From: Paenibacillus taichungensis
GTDB lineage: Bacteria; Bacillota; Bacilli; Paenibacillales; Paenibacillaceae
Length of the DNA stretch: 64,000 bases
NCBI RefSeq assembly: GCF_013359905.1
Contig: NZ_JABMCC010000112.1
Location: 310,001 to 374,000, forward strand
Reading direction: 5' to 3'
Position 1 is the first letter of the stretch. Each line of letters opens with the position of its first letter. The notes beneath the pieces are model-generated. The model searched no databases. It was not told where the DNA came from and saw nothing but the letters and a program-made list of their open reading frames with translations. Positions 44,684-54,248 of this stretch are shown here, one piece after another. The position numbers and the translations under genes were made by a program.

Positions 44684-44751
44684 ACCCAAGAGGTTTATTC
44701 GTAAGGGGGAGTCATTCCGATCATTCCACCTCAATGATTACCATCTTGGGT
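44684..44751. terminator. Terminator between the lipoprotein and NCS2 permease genes
   Basis: ACCCAAGA (44684-44691) pairs with TCTTGGGT (44744-44751) around a 52-nt inner segment that can itself fold; the minus strand continues TTTTTA. Confidence 0.6.
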
Positions 44752-44794
44752 CTGTTCAATTTATTCAGATCGCATGCAAGTTAACAAGACAATC

Positions 44795-46111
44795 TTACGT
44801 ATGTGCTTCTTGAGCCTGTACAGGCTGTACGGGCAGACTCTCCTTTTTAAATCCGAGGTTAAAGAAGATATTGAGCAGAATGGCGCATAGACTGCCTGTG
44901 ATAATACCATCACCAACAATAATGCGGATACTTTGAGGCAGCTGGGCAAACAGATCAGGCACAGCCGTAACACCAAGACCGAGTGAGACCGAACAAGCAA
45001 CGATTAACAGATTGGATTGCTTGCTGAAATCCACATGTTGCAGCATTTTAATCCCAGATGAGACCACCATGCCGAACAGAACCACTGTTGCCCCGCCGAG
45101 TACCGCGCTGGGAATAATCGTTGCGAATGCCGCAACTTTGGGGATGAGTCCCAGAAAAACCAGAATACCTCCGGCTGCAACAACCACATTGGTCGTTTTC
45201 ACTTTGGAGAGCTGAACCAAACCGACATTCTGGGCAAATGTGTTGTACGGAAAAGCATTGAAGATTCCACCAAGCACAAACGCTAGACCTTCTGCGCGAT
45301 ATCCTCGTGCCAGATCCTTTTCGTTGATCGGTTGATCACAGATTCTACTCAAAGCCATAAATACACCTGTTGATTCAATGATAACTACCGTACCTACAAT
45401 GATCATTGTAATAATGGGGCCGATTTCGAAGGTTGGCCATCCAAAGTAGAAGGGCTGGGGCAAATGAAACCAGGATGCCTCCTGAACAGAGCTGAAATTT
45501 ACTTTTCCCATGAAGGCAGCGACGAGAGTACCCACAATAATACCGAGGAGAACTGCGAGGGATTTGACAAAGCCGCGAGCATATCGATTCAGCACCAGAA
45601 TGAAGAGCAATACCCCGAATGAGAGAGCCAGATTGTCTAAGCTTCCGAAATTTTCGCTGTTTGCTCCGCCTGCCATGTTTTTGATACCTGTTGGAATCAA
45701 CGCCAGACCAATAATGGTTACGACTGTTCCAATCACTACGGGAGGAAACAGTTTGACGATTTTACTAAAGAAGACAGCACATATAACGATGAATATTCCT
45801 GCTGCAATGATGGAACCGTAAATGGCTGGAATTCCATATTGTGATCCAATCGCAATCATCGGAGTCACAGCAACAAATGAGCTTCCAAGAACTGCTGGCA
45901 AGCCTATCCCCAAATACTTCCCTTTACGTGCTTGAAGCCATGTCGCGACACCACAGGTTAACAGGTCAATCGATACCAGGTACGCCAATTGTTCTGCAGT
46001 CAGGTTTAACGCCCTTCCCACAAGCAGCGGAACCAAAATGGCCCCGGCATACATCGCCAATACGTGCTGAATTCCCAGTGAAAAAATCCTCATTCTCTTG
46101 GTTTCTCTCAT
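44795..46111 (-). CDS. Nucleobase:cation symporter-2 permease (xanthine/uric acid type)
   Basis: A 438-residue membrane protein with 12-14 helices of the NCS2 family. Signature blocks: GIQHVLAMYAGAILVPLLVG, GIGLPAVLGSSFVAVTPM (substrate loop), IIVGTVVIIESTGVFMALSRI, and GGIFNAFPYNTFAQNVGLVQLSKVKT (xanthine/urate NAT-type motif). It imports oxidised purines such as xanthine or urate with protons. ATG 46111 is chosen for its GGGGGCAGGTAGGG site over the GTG at 46141. I see no purine riboswitch upstream. Confidence 0.9.
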   Translation of the reverse strand: MRETKRMRIFSLGIQHVLAMYAGAILVPLLVGRALNLTAEQLAYLVSIDLLTCGVATWLQARKGKYLGIGLPAVLGSSFVAVTPMIAIGSQYGIPAIYGSIIAAGIFIVICAVFFSKIVKLFPPVVIGTVVTIIGLALIPTGIKNMAGGANSENFGSLDNLALSFGVLLFILVLNRYARGFVKSLAVLLGIIVGTLVAAFMGKVNFSSVQEASWFHLPQPFYFGWPTFEIGPIITMIIVGTVVIIESTGVFMALSRICDQPINEKDLARGYRAEGLAFVLGGIFNAFPYNTFAQNVGLVQLSKVKTTNVVVAAGGILVFLGLIPKVAAFATIIPSAVLGGATVVLFGMVVSSGIKMLQHVDFSKQSNLLIVACSVSLGLGVTAVPDLFAQLPQSIRIIVGDGIITGSLCAILLNIFFNLGFKKESLPVQPVQAQEAHT

Positions 46112-46466
46112 CCCTACCTGCCCCCTGTAATTTAGAATCACTTTACCGCTGCAAAAATCATGTTATGTTGATTCACATTATATAAACAATTGCTTCAAGT
46201 TCCATGATTCATGTTACGGAATTGTTACAAAACATAAATAGATTCAGTCTTTTTATGCGCATTATACAAAATTAACACATAACCCGATCTATTACATGTC
46301 AGTTAATCTAACAACAAAGGTTGAATAACGTTGCACTCTTCATACTTCTTCGCTAAGGATAATTACACGTCACGATTTAGTAGTAAAGATTTCCTTTAGA
46401 TCAATCTCTTGATCTCTGTTATGATGATTAACGGCAAATTTGAGAAATTCGGGAGGAACTTCCTAG
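46112..46466. other. 355-nt divergent intergenic region
   Basis: AT-rich spacer between the NCS2 permease and the SLH protein. It contains the 7-bp dyad AGATCAA-TCTC-TTGATCT at 46398-46415 in the putative -35/-10 area of the SLH gene (TATGAT near 46419) and no purine riboswitch that I can identify. Confidence 0.6.
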
Positions 46467-47528
46467 ATGAGACAAAATTTTAAAGGTATCACCCTATTTT
46501 ACTTAACCATGCTTTTAGTGTTACTAGCCTGTCCTTGGAATAAGGCTGCTGCTGCCGATTCCTACAAATCGTTGGACTTATACTATCCAACAGACATTGA
46601 CGATCACTGGGCATACGATACCCTTGACAACTTCGTTAATGCTGATTTACTAAACGGGTATCCCCTAAGTACGGGCGAAGTGGCTCTCAAGCCCAATCAT
46701 CCCATTACCCGTGCAGAATTTGTTTCTATTCTTGTACAGGCGGCAGGGCTACATAGCACTGCTCAAGGGAAAGCCTTTTATGATGTGAACGCAGGCAAAT
46801 GGTATGCCGATGCGGTCCGGATCGCTAGTTCACTTGGCGTAGTTGGAGGCATATCCAGTACTGAATTTGGTCCAGATCTCCCTATCACCCGCGGAGATAT
46901 TGCCGTTATGGTTGTACGGACTTTCTCCAGCTCCATCCAATTTGAAGGCTCTGCCAAACCCTTTAAGGATGTCCCCAACTATTACGCAGCCTCGGCCATT
47001 GCAAAAGCAAGCCAAACAGGGATCGTTTCGGGTATGACGACCACCACGTTTCAACCGTTTGCAAAAGCCACTCGCGCCCAATCGGTTGTCATGCTAGAGC
47101 GGGCTTTACGTTTGGAACAAACCCAGCTCCCTGATACAACTGAACTGATTACTCTGGCTTCCAACGCAACCGAACAGGAGATTACGGCGATGTCTGAACA
47201 CAGCTACGATCAAGTTTCTGATATCTATGCTACATATTACACCGGTTATCAGCTCTCCTTTAATCTCACTTCACTTGATGATCTGACATCCGCTCTGGAT
47301 GAGCAAACCCAGCTGGATATTGAATGGATCTCCAAACCTGTTTTCTCCATTGTGGAGCGCTCCAATCAATATGCCGTATTGGAAGCGAATGGCGGCAAAA
47401 TTAAAACGAGCATCAATGCAGGTAAGGACCTAAACGAAGAAACCATTTCATTAGACGGGTTGTATAGGCTCAAGAAAATGGGTGATAACACCTGGAAAAT
47501 CTACGCGGTTTTACCTTATGAGGGATAA
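46467..47528 (+). CDS. SLH-domain surface protein
   Basis: 353 residues: signal peptide (about 1-30, ending AAA-AD), three S-layer homology repeats (about 40-98, 100-160, 162-222; TRAEFVSILVQAAGL, TRGDIAVMVVRTFS, TRAQSVVMLERALRL), and a C-terminal domain of unknown type (about 230-353). SLH domains bind pyruvylated wall polysaccharide, so the protein should be wall-attached and exported. It has an aggaggaact-type site and a terminator after it. Confidence 0.9.
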   Translation: MRQNFKGITLFYLTMLLVLLACPWNKAAAADSYKSLDLYYPTDIDDHWAYDTLDNFVNADLLNGYPLSTGEVALKPNHPITRAEFVSILVQAAGLHSTAQGKAFYDVNAGKWYADAVRIASSLGVVGGISSTEFGPDLPITRGDIAVMVVRTFSSSIQFEGSAKPFKDVPNYYAASAIAKASQTGIVSGMTTTTFQPFAKATRAQSVVMLERALRLEQTQLPDTTELITLASNATEQEITAMSEHSYDQVSDIYATYYTGYQLSFNLTSLDDLTSALDEQTQLDIEWISKPVFSIVERSNQYAVLEANGGKIKTSINAGKDLNEETISLDGLYRLKKMGDNTWKIYAVLPYEG

Positions 47529-47548
47529 CATCAGAAACACTGATAAAT

Positions 47549-47585
47549 AACAAAAAGCACTGAACCCGGTTCAGTGCTTTTTGTT
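47549..47585. terminator. Bidirectional terminator SLH / Dabb
   Basis: An 18-bp stem (AACAAAAAGCACTGAACC and complement) with a 1-nt nominal loop; A- and T-rich ends serve both strands. Confidence 0.92.
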
Positions 47586-47638
47586 ATTTCAATAAACCAT
47601 TAAACAGCTATTTCAGGCAACCAGTGATTCCAAGCCCC

Positions 47639-47947
47639 TCATCTTGAGGGGATCGGATAATCGACAACAATCACATTGTCCACCCACTCATTCAGGGAGG
47701 TTACAAATGCCTGATGAGCAGGATGTGGACCATAAGCACGCAGCGCTTCCTGATCTTCAAATGTCACTCTCAGGCCAAGTGTGAAGCCCTGAATATGATC
47801 GGTCTCCTCGGTTACATTAATGCCTGCGGTGAGATCCACAATTCCAGGAATCTGTTCCTGTAACGCGAGTAATTGAGCTACCAATTCCTGCTGTTTGACC
47901 GTAGTAATTTTATCGTTCAATTTGAATACAACCAAGTGTTCATACAT
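47639..47947 (-). CDS. Stress-responsive alpha/beta-barrel (Dabb) domain protein
   Basis: 102 residues, a single ferredoxin-like Dabb domain (MYEHLVVFKLNDK, GIVDLTAGINVT, HIQGFTLGLRVTFEDQEALRAYGPHPAHQAFV). Functions vary widely, so none is assigned. Same strand as the upstream PadR gene, 33 nt away. Confidence 0.85.
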   Translation of the reverse strand: MYEHLVVFKLNDKITTVKQQELVAQLLALQEQIPGIVDLTAGINVTEETDHIQGFTLGLRVTFEDQEALRAYGPHPAHQAFVTSLNEWVDNVIVVDYPIPSR

Positions 47948-47980
47948 TACCTGCTCCTCCTCATTCCTGTAACCAGTTAT

Positions 47981-48526
47981 TTAGCTTTTTAATACTCTGC
48001 GCTGAACATGATGCAGCAACTTTTGAAGCCAGAGCACATCACTCTGTATCGAGTGGTAGGCATGATCTCTCATCAAGAACAATGCATCTTTCAAATCCTC
48101 CTGAAGATCAATCTCCTGAGGTGTATGAGAATCAATGTATTCCAGCCTCTTATTCATTTTCTCAATAATATCCTCAATCAAGTAAGCAATCTTCTGATTA
48201 TCCACCTTATCCAAATGGACCAACGCAGCGTATAAGGACTGTACGTTCGTAAACTTCTGGAACACCTTATATATGCTCTCTTCCAGGGAATGACGTCCTT
48301 TTTCGGTAATTCCATATGTCGTTTTGTCCGGTCGATTTTCAGTCTGGATTGTTTCTACCTTCTCGATAAGACCCTTCTTCAGCAACACTTCAAAATTATA
48401 ATAAATGGTGCCCTCGGTAATCTTGGCATCCGTTTGATCCAGATGTTTACCAATTCGCTTCTTAATATCATAGGGATAATAATTCCCTTCACTTAGTGCA
48501 CCGAGTATAAATATTTGAATCGACAT
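47981..48526 (-). CDS. PadR-family transcriptional regulator
   Basis: 181 residues: winged helix about 1-75 (ILGALSEGNYYPYDIKKRIGKHL, ITEGTIYYNFEVLLKKGLIEKV, DKTTYGITEKGRHSLEESIY), then helical dimerisation domain. The second ATG (48526) is used because PadR proteins begin MSIQ-like; the alternative is 48541. It lies 72 nt downstream of the ABC-2-type exporter gene and probably regulates it, as PadR proteins often do with neighbouring exporters. Confidence 0.85.
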   Translation of the reverse strand: MSIQIFILGALSEGNYYPYDIKKRIGKHLDQTDAKITEGTIYYNFEVLLKKGLIEKVETIQTENRPDKTTYGITEKGRHSLEESIYKVFQKFTNVQSLYAALVHLDKVDNQKIAYLIEDIIEKMNKRLEYIDSHTPQEIDLQEDLKDALFLMRDHAYHSIQSDVLWLQKLLHHVQRRVLKS

Positions 48527-48597
48527 TGTGACTGCCCCCATTCTGCTCTTCCAAGGGTACAGCTTCTTCCTGATCGCCTACCCTCATAACTTCTATT

Positions 48598-49755
48598 TTA
48601 TATCATAACGGGCTGTTGTACAGGTTCTTGTACGGTATCGATTTGCTTGGCTTTTTTGAAATGATGAATGGCCGTATTGATAACAAAGGCTCCCAAGCCC
48701 ACCAATGCCAGTCCAACCGCATATTCTACCGTCTTCCCTCCGCCGAAGAGAATATTATAATCCAGATGCGTTGAATAGAACATCGGTGTGATGTGACTCA
48801 CGAATTTGAAATATCCTGGCATCATCTCCGGTGACATAGACGTCCCGTTTGCAATAGATTGGCTGAGTACAAATATCATATTGATCAGCATTCCGCCTTG
48901 ACCGAGAAGCATGATAAAGATGCTGGTGAACTCAATTGACACAAACAGCTGTAAACTGTGTACCATCCACATTTTCAAGAATACTTCCACGCCATACCCC
49001 TGCACCATAAAATAAATGCCGATCCCTACGAGTGGAGCAAGGATGGAAACAAGCAGGTTCGTACCTCGCATTGCAAAGAATGCTCTCCATTTCCCCATCT
49101 GTCCTTGCAGTTGCTTCATTCCGCCAATGCTTTGCATCGCATAGATCATGGCTCCAACATAGAGCGCCATGGTGATGAACATCGGTGCCATCTGATTCTG
49201 CATGCCTGCTGGCTGCGGGTTGCTCAGAACAATGTCAGATGACACTTTGCCCATAGTGGATTCCACAATCTGTTTCGATTGCTCTGCAGGAACCTGCATA
49301 CTGCTCAGCACACCCTCGAAGCTCTGTGCCTGAACCTGTGCACCCATCTGCGCGGTGATTTCAGCTGCAACATTTTTCATGGAGCTCGTGATTGTTGTTG
49401 GGTTCGATTCATTAATCAGGTACTGTAACTGAGCTTTACCATCCTGTTCAGACAGTTTCTCCGTAAAATCACCTGGTATACGTATGATCATATGAATATC
49501 CCGGTCTTCCAGCCCCGTCTTCGCCTGTTCTAATGATTCGTTGGTAACTACCTTAAATGGCAATTGTTCTTGCAACTTTTGCACAAATTCGGTACCGGAC
49601 TGCTGGTCCTCGTTGACAATGGCAACCGTAAGATTCGTTACATTTTTGGGGATTGCGCTATACCCCGACATAAAAACGGTCAACATTACAATTTGATAAA
49701 AAACGATCATGAATATGCCTGCCTTGACTCCGCCGTGCTTCAGTATGTTCTTCAC
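48598..49755 (-). CDS. ABC-2/YhgE-like membrane protein
   Basis: 385 residues: N-terminal helix (about 10-32), a long extracellular domain (about 35-190; VAIVNEDQQSGTEFVQKLQEQLPF and DIHMIIRIPGDFTEKL, the YhgE/Pip pattern) and five C-terminal membrane helices (about 190-365). Such proteins act in export or phage/toxin sensitivity; the export partner ATPase is not in the window. Followed by a PadR regulator on the same strand, divergent from the P450 gene. Confidence 0.82.
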   Translation of the reverse strand: MKNILKHGGVKAGIFMIVFYQIVMLTVFMSGYSAIPKNVTNLTVAIVNEDQQSGTEFVQKLQEQLPFKVVTNESLEQAKTGLEDRDIHMIIRIPGDFTEKLSEQDGKAQLQYLINESNPTTITSSMKNVAAEITAQMGAQVQAQSFEGVLSSMQVPAEQSKQIVESTMGKVSSDIVLSNPQPAGMQNQMAPMFITMALYVGAMIYAMQSIGGMKQLQGQMGKWRAFFAMRGTNLLVSILAPLVGIGIYFMVQGYGVEVFLKMWMVHSLQLFVSIEFTSIFIMLLGQGGMLINMIFVLSQSIANGTSMSPEMMPGYFKFVSHITPMFYSTHLDYNILFGGGKTVEYAVGLALVGLGAFVINTAIHHFKKAKQIDTVQEPVQQPVMI

Positions 49756-49852
49756 TCTCTATTCCACCTTGTTTTCTCATTTTAAACTACTTGAATTAAA
49801 GTACTCTTATTTGTTATATTTGTCAATGAGACCAACCAAGGAGGCGAAAAGA

Positions 49853-51106
49853 ATGACGAAGAGCTCTATTATTTCTCTGTCAGAAATTACGAATTTCCAA
49901 TCGAAAGAAGAAGAATTCAGTCCCTACCGTTGGTATCGCAGCATGTTGAATCAGGAACCCGTCATCTACAATGAAGAGACCGATTCCTGGCATGTATTCA
50001 GGTATGATCTTGTCAAAACCGTGCTTAATGATCACGAGCATTTCTCCAGTGTGAGAAAAAGATCAATTGTTAATGTGGGATATTCAAGCGAAGAAAAAGG
50101 TGCGGACAGTGAGCATCATATGCCGGACAAGCTGGATATTCACAATGTAGATCCGCCGGAACATCGCAAGCGGAGATCATTGCTGGCAAGTGCATTTACA
50201 CCCAGAAGTCTCAAGCTCTGGGAACCGAGAATAGAGGCAGTGGCCGAAGAGCTGATCAGAGAATTTGAAGGTCAATCGGAAGTGGACATTGTTGAAGCTT
50301 TTACGAGCATGTTTCCTGTCATTATCATGTCTGACCTGCTCGGCATCCCTTCCAAAGATCGTCATTTGTTCAAAGATTGGGTGGACACCATGTTTATGCC
50401 TACTACCGATGCCACTTTTGATCAAATTAACGAAATGAAAAAGATTGCCGGGGAGGAATACTTCAAGTACTTGTATCCCTTCGTTGTGTCCAAAAGATCC
50501 AATCTGGGAGAAGATATCATATCAGACCTGATCCAGGTTGAGCTCGATGGCGAGCACTTTACAGATGAAGAGATTGTGCGAACCACCATGTTTATTCTGG
50601 GCGCCGGCATAGAAACTACAAGCAACCTGCTGGCCAACTCGTTCTATGCCCTGCTATATGACCAACCGGAATTGTATGCCGAACTCAGGGATAACCTTGA
50701 GCTTGTCCCAGCCGCGGTAGAGGAAATGCTGAGATACAGGTTTCACATCAGCAAAATGGACCGTATGGTCAAAGAAGATAACGATCTGCTCGGAGTTAAA
50801 CTGAAAAAGGGAGACGCTATCGTAGCGTGGATGAGTGCAGCCAATATGGATGAGAATATGTTCGAAGATCCGTTCACCTTGAATGTTCATCGTTCAAACA
50901 ATAATAAACAGCTTGCGTTTGGTTTTGGTACTCACTTCTGTCTGGGGGCTCCTCTGGCCCGTCTAGAGGCCAAAATTGTACTGACCGCATTTCTAAAAAC
51001 GTTCACCAGCATTGAACCCTTGCAAGGATTCAATCTGGAGGAAAACCTGATCCCTTCTGCGGCTGGACAATCTTTAACAAGTCTTCCGATGAAATTGTAT
51101 AAGTAA
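49853..51106 (+). CDS. Cytochrome P450
   Basis: A 417-residue soluble bacterial P450. Helix I oxygen-activation AGIETT (251-256), ExxR pair Glu291-Arg294, and heme-ligand loop FGFGTHFCLG with Cys363. ATG 49853 has AAGGAGGCG upstream; the longer frame to 49709 is rejected. Substrate unknown. No ferredoxin or reductase gene is adjacent. Divergent from the YhgE-like gene. Confidence 0.94.
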   Translation: MTKSSIISLSEITNFQSKEEEFSPYRWYRSMLNQEPVIYNEETDSWHVFRYDLVKTVLNDHEHFSSVRKRSIVNVGYSSEEKGADSEHHMPDKLDIHNVDPPEHRKRRSLLASAFTPRSLKLWEPRIEAVAEELIREFEGQSEVDIVEAFTSMFPVIIMSDLLGIPSKDRHLFKDWVDTMFMPTTDATFDQINEMKKIAGEEYFKYLYPFVVSKRSNLGEDIISDLIQVELDGEHFTDEEIVRTTMFILGAGIETTSNLLANSFYALLYDQPELYAELRDNLELVPAAVEEMLRYRFHISKMDRMVKEDNDLLGVKLKKGDAIVAWMSAANMDENMFEDPFTLNVHRSNNNKQLAFGFGTHFCLGAPLARLEAKIVLTAFLKTFTSIEPLQGFNLEENLIPSAAGQSLTSLPMKLYK

Positions 51107-51175
51107 ATACATCTGACGTAAATTCATTTATAAATTGATAATCTTCACTATAAGTTCTATGGATACACTCAAAAC

Positions 51176-51204
51176 AAAAAGAGCAGATCCCTTCTGCTCT
51201 TTTT
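51176..51204. terminator. Terminator P450 / TetR
   Basis: AAAAAGAGCAG/CTGCTCTTTTT 11-bp stem, 7-nt loop. Confidence 0.9.
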
Positions 51205-51254
51205 CTCTACTCTTTTCTTTATAAATAACCTTTATCATTCCATTCTACCGTTCG

Positions 51255-51839
51255 TTAATTCAACAAACCTGTCCCACTCATCATAAACGGCACCACTCGC
51301 TCAGCCAACTCAGCCGGGGATTCCTGCCTCTCCTCCAAATTCCAACGATACGTCACCCCATAGATAGACCAGCTCAGCATCGTTGCCAAATACGCCAATG
51401 TTTTGGGTGGCTCCGCACCATCTGTTTGACTCATGGCAATCTCCAGAACAAGCTTCTCTAACTGAGCCTTAATGTTTTCCTCAAAGATTGGCGCTACGGA
51501 CTCATATTTCTTGATACATTGGTTGCTTGAATCATGATAATTACATAACGAGATCACCAGTTGCTTCAGGGTCTCTTCTGTCAAATGTGCCCCTACATTA
51601 ATCTGTTTGAGCACATACTCTTGGAAAGCATAGGACAAAACGGATTCAAGCAGTTCATATTTGTCTGCAAAATGGGCATAAAATGTGGCCCGGTTAATCG
51701 TCGCCTTTTGCGTAATATCCTGAACTGTAATAGCTGAGAAATCCTTTTTATTCAAATGATAAAAAAACGCATCCTGAATTAATTGACGGGTTCGGATCAC
51801 CCGTGGATCATTGGGATTTGGAGAAAACTCACCTGACAT
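51255..51839 (-). CDS. TetR-family transcriptional regulator
   Basis: 194 residues with the TetR HTH at about 15-60 (IQDAFFYHLNKKDFSAITVQDITQKATINRATFYAHFADKYELLE). ATG 51839 has AAGGGG at 10 nt. It is divergent from the old yellow enzyme gene, so it probably represses it; typical inducers are electrophiles. Confidence 0.9.
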   Translation of the reverse strand: MSGEFSPNPNDPRVIRTRQLIQDAFFYHLNKKDFSAITVQDITQKATINRATFYAHFADKYELLESVLSYAFQEYVLKQINVGAHLTEETLKQLVISLCNYHDSSNQCIKKYESVAPIFEENIKAQLEKLVLEIAMSQTDGAEPPKTLAYLATMLSWSIYGVTYRWNLEERQESPAELAERVVPFMMSGTGLLN

Positions 51840-52049
51840 ATACAAAGTACCCCTTTTAATCGATCTTGTAATCATACTTCTCAATGCTTCTATTATAGAT
51901 AGCTAATGTTAGGTCAACAAGTAATCCAGGGTTAAACCGACATTATTATGGTGGCTTCGCTTAAGCAACACATTGGTTAAATCGTCGGTTGATGCAGCCT
52001 TTCTCCATTGATAATATTGCACTCGTACCCCGCTTGGAGGTGCACTATT

Positions 52050-53192
52050 ATGGAGGTGTTTGACTTGAGTAATCGTCAGCAGCAACAAGTTCAATTGACG
52101 GAAAATCTGTTTCAACCTTATACAATTCATCATTTAACATTGCAGTCTCGTATCGTTATGCCCGCTATGGGTCGGGCTTTCTCACCAGATGGTGTACCGG
52201 GCTCCGATGTAGCAGCTTATTATCGCAGACGTGCGGAAAATGGCGTCGGACTTATTATTACCGAAGGTGTAACTATTGACCATCCGGCGGCAACCAGCGA
52301 ACCACGCGTGCCCCGTTTTCATGGCGAAGAAGCATTAAACGGCTGGGCAGAAGTCGTCAGACAAGTCCATGAAGCCGGGGGCAAGATTTTTCCTCAGCTT
52401 TGGCATATGGGTATGGCTCGTCCAGCGGGATCACAGCCTTATCCGGAAGCTCCGTCCATTGGGCCGTCAGGTATTGATCTCGAGGGAAATCTGACGGGTG
52501 AACCGATGACAGACGAAGAAATCACCAACATCATTCAAGCTTTTGTGGACGCAGCAGTTCATGCCAAACGGCTTGGGTTTGACGGCATCGAACTTCAAGG
52601 AGCACATGGTTACCTGATTGACCAATTCTTCTGGGACAGAACAAATAAACGGACAGACCGCTATGGCGGCGATCTTATCAAGCGTACGGAATTCGCTACC
52701 GAACTTATTCAAGCGATTCGTGCTGCCGTGGGTCCTGATTACCCGATTGCCATTCGTTTGTCGCAGTGGAAAATGAGTGATTATTACGTCAAACCGCTGG
52801 ACTCACCGGATAAGCTGGAGCTATTCCTGAATGTGCTGGTAGAGGCCGGCGTCGATATATTCCACTGCTCAACACGACGTTTCTGGGAGCCGGAATATGA
52901 TGGTTCGGAACTTGGATTTGCCGGCTGGGTGAAAAAACTGACAGGCAAACCAACGATAGCCGTGGGCTCTGTCGGTCTGGATGATGAATTTACCAGTCTC
53001 TATACGGAAGGTAAAGGTGCAGGACACAAGGATTTGGATGATCTTCTTCATCGGTTGGAACAGGAGGAATTTGATCTAGTTGCCGTTGGACGCGCACTTC
53101 TCGCGGATCCGGCATGGGCTGTGAAGATCCGTGATGGCCGCGTGAATGAAATTCAGGCCTTTTCGCCAGAAGCGCTTGTTACGTTGCTATAA
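52050..53192 (+). CDS. Old yellow enzyme family NADH:flavin oxidoreductase
   Basis: A 380-residue FMN-dependent ene-reductase: TIM-barrel start LTLQSRIVMPAMGR, catalytic region ELQGAHGYLIDQFFWDRTNKRTDRYGG, and C-terminal VGRALLADPAWAVKIRDG. Such enzymes reduce activated double bonds of electrophiles and nitro compounds. ATG 52050 (after GGAGG, 7 nt) is used; a TTG at 52065 with its own GGAGGTG is equally possible. Divergent from TetR. Confidence 0.92.
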   Translation: MEVFDLSNRQQQQVQLTENLFQPYTIHHLTLQSRIVMPAMGRAFSPDGVPGSDVAAYYRRRAENGVGLIITEGVTIDHPAATSEPRVPRFHGEEALNGWAEVVRQVHEAGGKIFPQLWHMGMARPAGSQPYPEAPSIGPSGIDLEGNLTGEPMTDEEITNIIQAFVDAAVHAKRLGFDGIELQGAHGYLIDQFFWDRTNKRTDRYGGDLIKRTEFATELIQAIRAAVGPDYPIAIRLSQWKMSDYYVKPLDSPDKLELFLNVLVEAGVDIFHCSTRRFWEPEYDGSELGFAGWVKKLTGKPTIAVGSVGLDDEFTSLYTEGKGAGHKDLDDLLHRLEQEEFDLVAVGRALLADPAWAVKIRDGRVNEIQAFSPEALVTLL

Positions 53193-53396
53193 GATTAATT
53201 TAGGACCGAATTCATATGGTTATCCGTTAAATGAGCTATAATTGAACCAAAATACTCGTCATCCATTTAGTTAGGGACAGCGGGTATTTTGGTTTTTTTA
53301 CATGTGTACACAAAACAGGCGAGCAATATCATCCAAGAAAGTCCCTTCTTTTCATATTATAATGACATTTAACTTACCAGAAAGAAGGTGCAGCAG

Positions 53397-54248
53397 GTGA
53401 CTCGTGAAGTGCGAACCGTCGTATTCGATACCGATCTACAACTCGAAGCCTATCAATTCGAAGGCATTATGCAGAAATTCCCCAATCATTTTCATGACTA
53501 TTACGTCATTGGATTTATTGAGCAAGGCAATCGCCATCTTGTATGTAATAACGAAGAATATATGCTGAACACTGGAGACATGATTATTTTTAATCCGCAT
53601 GATCCCCATGCCTGCGAACAGGTGGACGGCAGAACCCTGGATTATCGTTGCATCAACATTCAACCTGAGGTCATGCGCCAATATGTACAGGAAATTACCG
53701 GACAAGATTACTTGCCACGGTTTACTTCCCCTGTACTCTATCAGAGCGAACATGTTACTTCTTTGTATGAGCTGCATCAGATGATTTTGGAAGAGCAAGC
53801 TGACTTTCACAAAGAAGAGCTGCTGCTCTTTCTGCTGGAACAGCTGATGAGAGAATATGCGGATGCCGAACCGCCTATTTCCGCCCAGGACGTCACCATC
53901 GAGATTAGACGCATATGCGAGTACATAGAGACTCATTATATGGAGAGCATTACGCTGAACCAGTTAGTCGAGTTAACAGGGCTGAGCAAATACCATCTGT
54001 TGCGTTTATTTACTCGTCAAAAAGGGATATCTCCCTACCGCTACCTAGAAACGATTCGCATCAATCAGGCCAAACGGCTATTGGAACAAGGCCAGCTCCC
54101 AATCGAGGTCGCCGCGCAGACAGGTTTCAGTGACCAGAGTCACTTTACGAATTTTTTCAAAAAGCTAATTGGCTTGACGCCCAAGCAATATAGACGCATC
54201 TTCAACCATGAAGTGGATTCAAAGCGTATAGCGGATGATCAGTCATGA
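53397..54248 (+). CDS. AraC-family regulator
   Basis: 283 residues: N-terminal cupin sensor (about 15-120, HFHDYYVIGFIEQGNRHL) and C-terminal double HTH (about 175-275, LVELTGLSKYHLLRLFTRQKGISPYRYL and AAQTGFSDQSHFTNFFKKLIGLTPKQYR). GTG 53397 follows AAGAAGG at 8 nt; a GTG at 53388 is the alternative. It overlaps the next gene by 4 nt (ATGA), so it likely regulates that transporter. Confidence 0.9.
   Translation: MTREVRTVVFDTDLQLEAYQFEGIMQKFPNHFHDYYVIGFIEQGNRHLVCNNEEYMLNTGDMIIFNPHDPHACEQVDGRTLDYRCINIQPEVMRQYVQEITGQDYLPRFTSPVLYQSEHVTSLYELHQMILEEQADFHKEELLLFLLEQLMREYADAEPPISAQDVTIEIRRICEYIETHYMESITLNQLVELTGLSKYHLLRLFTRQKGISPYRYLETIRINQAKRLLEQGQLPIEVAAQTGFSDQSHFTNFFKKLIGLTPKQYRRIFNHEVDSKRIADDQS

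Noticed and set aside
46112..46466. Purine riboswitch upstream of the xanthine-type permease
   Set aside because: I looked for the conserved loop sequences of the purine aptamer on the minus strand and did not find them.
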